DNA of 8,279 bases from Patescibacteria group bacterium (GTDB lineage Bacteria > Patescibacteriota > UBA1384 > CAILIB01). This document shows positions 5,407 through 8,279 of this stretch, piece by piece (position 1 is the stretch's first letter; every line of letters begins with the position of its first letter). The position numbers and the translations under genes are program-made. The notes beneath the pieces were generated by a model. It was not told the origin of the DNA, ran no database searches, and saw nothing but the letters and a program-made list of their open reading frames with translations. The DNA lies in NCBI GenBank assembly GCA_018968785.1, contig JAGWZN010000026.1:1-8279 (forward strand). Reading direction: 5' to 3'.

Positions 5407-7992
5407 ATGGATCCGCAAAAACTCACTCAGAAATCGGCGGAAGCGCTGCAGGCGGCTATCGAGCTGGCCGGTAAGAACCGTAATCCTCAGGTTGAATCCA
5501 GCCATTTGCTGAGCGCGCTGCTGGCTCAGTCCGATACGGCGGTGGTGCCGCTACTTCAAGCCGCCCATGCTGATCTCGAGCGGCTTACCGATCAGGTTGG
5601 TCAGCTGGTGGCGCGTCTGCCGGTTGTGGAAGGACAGAGTCCTGATCAGGTTCGGTTGGCATCGGATTTGCAAGCCGTGCTGAATCAGGCTGAGAAGGAA
5701 GCGGAACGGTTGGCCGACACGTTTATCAGCACCGAGCATCTTTTGCTGGCTTTCCTGCAAACCGAGAACAGCGTCCGGTCGGTGTTGGAGGAGAGCGGCG
5801 CCGATTACCAGTCAATTTCCAGTAATTTAACCGCTGTACGAGGGAATATGCGCGTTACCGATCAAAATCCGGAAGGAAAATATAAGGTGTTGGAAAAGTA
5901 CGGCCAGAATTTTACCGACCTGGCAAAATCCGGCAAACTGGATCCGGTGATCGGCCGGGACGAGGAGATCCGGCGAGTAATGCAAGTGCTTTCCCGGCGG
6001 ACCAAAAACAATCCGGTACTGATCGGCGAACCGGGCGTTGGCAAAACGGCAATCGTGGAGGGGTTGGCGCAGCGGATTGTTTCGGGAGACGTGCCGGATA
6101 CAATCCGCAATAAAGATCTGATTTCCATTGAGATCGGTTCACTGCTGGCCGGCGCTAAGTTTCGTGGTGAGTTCGAAGAGCGGCTAAAAGCGGTATTAAA
6201 AGAGGTGGAAGAGTCGGAGGGGCGGATTATTCTCTTCATTGACGAGCTACACACGATTGTCGGTGCCGGCGCCGCCGAAGGCGCGGTTGATGCCGCCAAT
6301 CTGTTGAAACCGCTGCTGGCGCGTGGAAAACTGCATATGATCGGCGCGACAACCTTAAACGAATACCGCCAGCAGATTGAAAAGGATGCCGCCCTGGAAC
6401 GTCGTTTTCAGCCGGTTTTTGTAGGGGAGCCGTCAATTGAAGACACTATTACTATTCTGCGCGGTCTGAAAGAAAAGTACGAGGTGTATCATGGGGTGCG
6501 GATTACCGATGCCGCTCTGGTAGCGGCTGCCCGCTTATCGTCTCGATACATATCCGACCGGTTCCTGCCGGACAAAGCGGTTGATCTGATCGATGAAGCG
6601 ACATCATCCTTAAAAATGGAAATCGACAGTATGCCGGTCGAGCTGGATCGACTGTACCGGCGGGCGCGACAGTTGGAGATCGAGCGGGAGGCGCTCAAGA
6701 AAGAACGGGACGACTCCGCGAAAAGCCGGCTGGCGGAGATTGAAAAAGAAATAGCGGATCTGAATGAGCAAAAGTCCGGTCTGGAAACCGAATGGAGACA
6801 CGAAAAAGAACTGATTGAGAAAACGCATGACGTATCGACCAGAATTGAAGCACTACACGCCGAAGAAGAAAGCGCCGAGCGGGAAGGGAACTTTCAACGG
6901 GTTGCCGAGATCCGGTACAGCCGGATTCCGGAGCTGGAGCAGCAGATGAAAGAGGCGAGCGCCGAGCTCGGCAAATTAGATAATGACAAGCGGCTGTTAC
7001 GGGAAGAGGTGACTGAGGAGGATATCGCTCGGGTAGTCGCCAAATGGACCGGTATTCCGGTGGCCCGGCTGTTGCAAAGCGAAGCGCAAAAGTTAACCCA
7101 TCTGGAAGAAGAGCTGGGGAAGCGGGTGATCGGGCAGAAAGAGGCGATACGAGCAGTAGCTAGCGCCATCCGCCGTTCCCGGGCCGGTATCGCTCCGGAA
7201 AACCGGCCGATCGGTTCGTTTATCTTTCTCGGTCCGACTGGAGTCGGAAAGACGGAGCTGTCGCGGGCGTTGGCCGGGTTCCTTTTTAATGATGACGAAG
7301 CAATGGTGCGGATTGATATGAGCGAGTACATGGAGCAGCACGCGGTGGCCCGGCTGATCGGCTCGCCGCCCGGCTACGTCGGCTACGAACAAGGCGGCCA
7401 GTTAACCGAGGCGGTGCGGCGCCGGCCGTACTGCGTGGTGCTATTTGATGAAATTGAAAAAGCGCATCCCGACGTCTTTAACGTGCTGCTGCAGGTGTTG
7501 GATGACGGCCGTCTGACCGACGGTCAGGGCCGGACGGTGAATTTCCGCAACACGATTATTATTATGACTTCAAACCTGGGAAGCCAGTATATTCAGGAAT
7601 GGGACGGCAAGGACGAAAAGGCTCTGGAGCAACAGGTTATGGAAACGGTACGCGGCTACTTCCGGCCGGAGTTCTTAAACCGGGTGGACGATATCGTGCT
7701 GTTTCACCGGATCGCGGAGGATCAGATGGAAGCGATTCTGGAGATCCAACTGGAGGCGGTGCGTCAAAATTTGGCGCAGAAGGATATCCGGCTGGAGATA
7801 GCGGAACCGGTGAAGAAGGCGTTAGCGAAGGAAGGGTACGATCCGGCGTACGGCGCCCGGCCGCTCAAGCGGGTGATCCAGAACAGGTTGCTGGATGAGC
7901 TGGCGCTGGAGATTATCGAGGGCAAAGTTGAGGATGGCGATACGGTGAAAGCCCGGATAAGTGACGGCAACCGAATTATTTTCGAAAAGTGA
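5407..7992 (+). CDS. clpB: ATP-dependent disaggregase ClpB (Hsp100)
   Basis: ClpB is a hexameric AAA+ cytoplasmic chaperone that threads aggregated proteins through its pore together with DnaK. The 861 aa length is standard. Domains: N-terminal Clp_N repeat pair (1-145); NBD1 with Walker A GEPGVGKT (207-214), pore loop GAKFRG (249-254), Walker B ILFIDE (275-280) and Arg pair in ERRF (331-334); coiled-coil middle domain (~405-535), which separates ClpB from ClpA and ClpX; NBD2 with Walker A GPTGVGKT (609-616), pore loop GYVGYEQGG (656-664), Walker B VVLFDE (677-682) and sensor-2 GARPLKR (816-822). No IGF/IGL-type ClpP-binding loop is evident, so it should be a chaperone rather than a protease partner. 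The pore aromatic is Phe252 instead of the common Tyr. ATG 5407 lacks a Shine-Dalgarno. The methyltransferase-like gene overlaps its stop by 4 nt. Confidence 0.99.
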   Translation: MDPQKLTQKSAEALQAAIELAGKNRNPQVESSHLLSALLAQSDTAVVPLLQAAHADLERLTDQVGQLVARLPVVEGQSPDQVRLASDLQAVLNQAEKEAERLADTFISTEHLLLAFLQTENSVRSVLEESGADYQSISSNLTAVRGNMRVTDQNPEGKYKVLEKYGQNFTDLAKSGKLDPVIGRDEEIRRVMQVLSRRTKNNPVLIGEPGVGKTAIVEGLAQRIVSGDVPDTIRNKDLISIEIGSLLAGAKFRGEFEERLKAVLKEVEESEGRIILFIDELHTIVGAGAAEGAVDAANLLKPLLARGKLHMIGATTLNEYRQQIEKDAALERRFQPVFVGEPSIEDTITILRGLKEKYEVYHGVRITDAALVAAARLSSRYISDRFLPDKAVDLIDEATSSLKMEIDSMPVELDRLYRRARQLEIEREALKKERDDSAKSRLAEIEKEIADLNEQKSGLETEWRHEKELIEKTHDVSTRIEALHAEEESAEREGNFQRVAEIRYSRIPELEQQMKEASAELGKLDNDKRLLREEVTEEDIARVVAKWTGIPVARLLQSEAQKLTHLEEELGKRVIGQKEAIRAVASAIRRSRAGIAPENRPIGSFIFLGPTGVGKTELSRALAGFLFNDDEAMVRIDMSEYMEQHAVARLIGSPPGYVGYEQGGQLTEAVRRRPYCVVLFDEIEKAHPDVFNVLLQVLDDGRLTDGQGRTVNFRNTIIIMTSNLGSQYIQEWDGKDEKALEQQVMETVRGYFRPEFLNRVDDIVLFHRIAEDQMEAILEIQLEAVRQNLAQKDIRLEIAEPVKKALAKEGYDPAYGARPLKRVIQNRLLDELALEIIEGKVEDGDTVKARISDGNRIIFEK
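5840..5850 (+). promoter_or_regulatory. Possible internal ribosome binding site and start (Met148) in clpB
   Basis: GAGGGA at 5840-5845 lies just before an in-frame ATG at 5848-5850, codon 148, exactly at the junction between the N-domain and NBD1. E. coli ClpB has an internal start at the same place (Val149) that yields the short ClpB-80 isoform. Here the product would be 714 aa without the N-domain. The core codons encode a poorly constrained linker, so the site could also be chance. Confidence 0.45.
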
Positions 7993-8279
7993 TTACCGCG
8001 GCGTACGGTATCGCGCTGCTGTTGTTTGTCCTGATCGCTTCCGCCTATATCTGGGAGAGCGGACGAATGAACCGGCCCGGCCGGATTGTCTACGCCGCCT
8101 CGGATAGAAAGCAAGTTTATCCCTTGCTGGAAGTGATTATCCAACAGTACATTCTGGATGCCGGCCAAGAAACCGGAGGGTACCATCTGGTTGAGCCGGG
8201 AGCTGGTTTGGCAATTCTCTCTAGTCGATTGGCCCGAAAGTACCCGTGGCAATCGGTTACCGCGATCGAATTAGGGATT
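7989..8279 (+). CDS. Membrane-anchored class I SAM-dependent methyltransferase, 5' part (runs off right edge)
   Basis: An open frame of 97 codons reaches the window edge. Residues ~4-22 form a hydrophobic membrane helix (AAYGIALLLFVLIASAYIW), followed by a short basic region and VYAASDRKQVYPLLEVI (34-50). Then comes LVEPGAGLAILSSRLARKY (67-85), which fits SAM-binding motif I (usual form E/D-x-G-x-G-x-G, with Ala75 in the last Gly position), and TAIELG with the post-I acidic residue E94. This helix-plus-short-linker-plus-motif-I layout resembles the FAM173 (ATPSCKMT-type) lysine methyltransferases and similar small patescibacterial proteins; substrate is unknown. The GTG start overlaps the clpB stop (GTGA), suggesting translational coupling; a later ATG at 8068 would lose the membrane helix. 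Motif I onward being cut off limits certainty. Confidence 0.7.
   Translation, partial: MITAAYGIALLLFVLIASAYIWESGRMNRPGRIVYAASDRKQVYPLLEVIIQQYILDAGQETGGYHLVEPGAGLAILSSRLARKYPWQSVTAIELGI

Noticed and set aside
7764..8252. A 162-codon minus-strand frame across the clpB end and the right edge
   Set aside because: It is antisense to the conserved ClpB C-terminus and to the methyltransferase frame, with no recognisable domain.
1..8279. Mobile elements, CRISPR array, tRNA or rRNA genes
   Set aside because: No transposase frame, no spaced direct repeats and no cloverleaf or rRNA sequence was seen; the genes are all housekeeping-like and tightly packed.

Overview
This 8.3 kb window is a bacterial chromosomal segment with two divergent gene blocks and no sign of mobile DNA. 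The left block, on the minus strand, is the front part of an F-type ATP synthase operon in the classical order a-c-b-delta-alpha-gamma (atpB-atpE-atpF-atpH-atpA-atpG). It is preceded on the same strand by a small DEDD-type exonuclease-like gene. The gamma gene runs off the left edge, so beta and epsilon would be expected beyond it. The right block, on the plus strand, holds a divergent beta-carbonic-anhydrase-like protein, a full-length ClpB disaggregase, and the start of a membrane-anchored SAM methyltransferase that overlaps the clpB stop codon and runs off the right edge.

The blocks share a 98 bp AT-rich intergenic region (4471-4568). It contains an almost symmetrical -10 element that reads TATAAT leftwards and TATTAT rightwards, so it may be a bidirectional promoter. 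A short hairpin with a T-run follows on the rightward side. clpB appears to have its own promoter, placed so close to the ATG that the mRNA may be leaderless.

Organism: base composition is near 50% GC by eye, TGA is used as a normal stop, genes are packed tightly with 0-75 nt gaps, and CGG is a favoured Arg codon. The following traits together suggest a member of the Patescibacteria/CPR radiation with the standard code: a very short delta subunit, a GLAG rather than GLCG gamma motif, a carbonic-anhydrase-like protein of unrecognised specific family, and a small methyltransferase with an N-terminal membrane helix. This is inference (roughly 55% confidence). A search with AtpA and ClpB would settle it.

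Functionally the window pairs energy conservation (a rotary ATP synthase that appears to be proton-type) with protein quality control (ClpB). I see no obvious new multi-gene system. The most unusual items are the delta subunit lacking most of its N-terminal domain, the exonuclease-like protein lacking its last catalytic Asp, the carbonic-anhydrase-like protein lacking the Arg of the CxDxR motif, a Gly for the usual Gln in the alpha-subunit P-loop, and the transcription/translation start arrangements at 4471-4568 and around clpB. There is no gene-free stretch over 300 bases and no tRNA, rRNA, CRISPR or IS.
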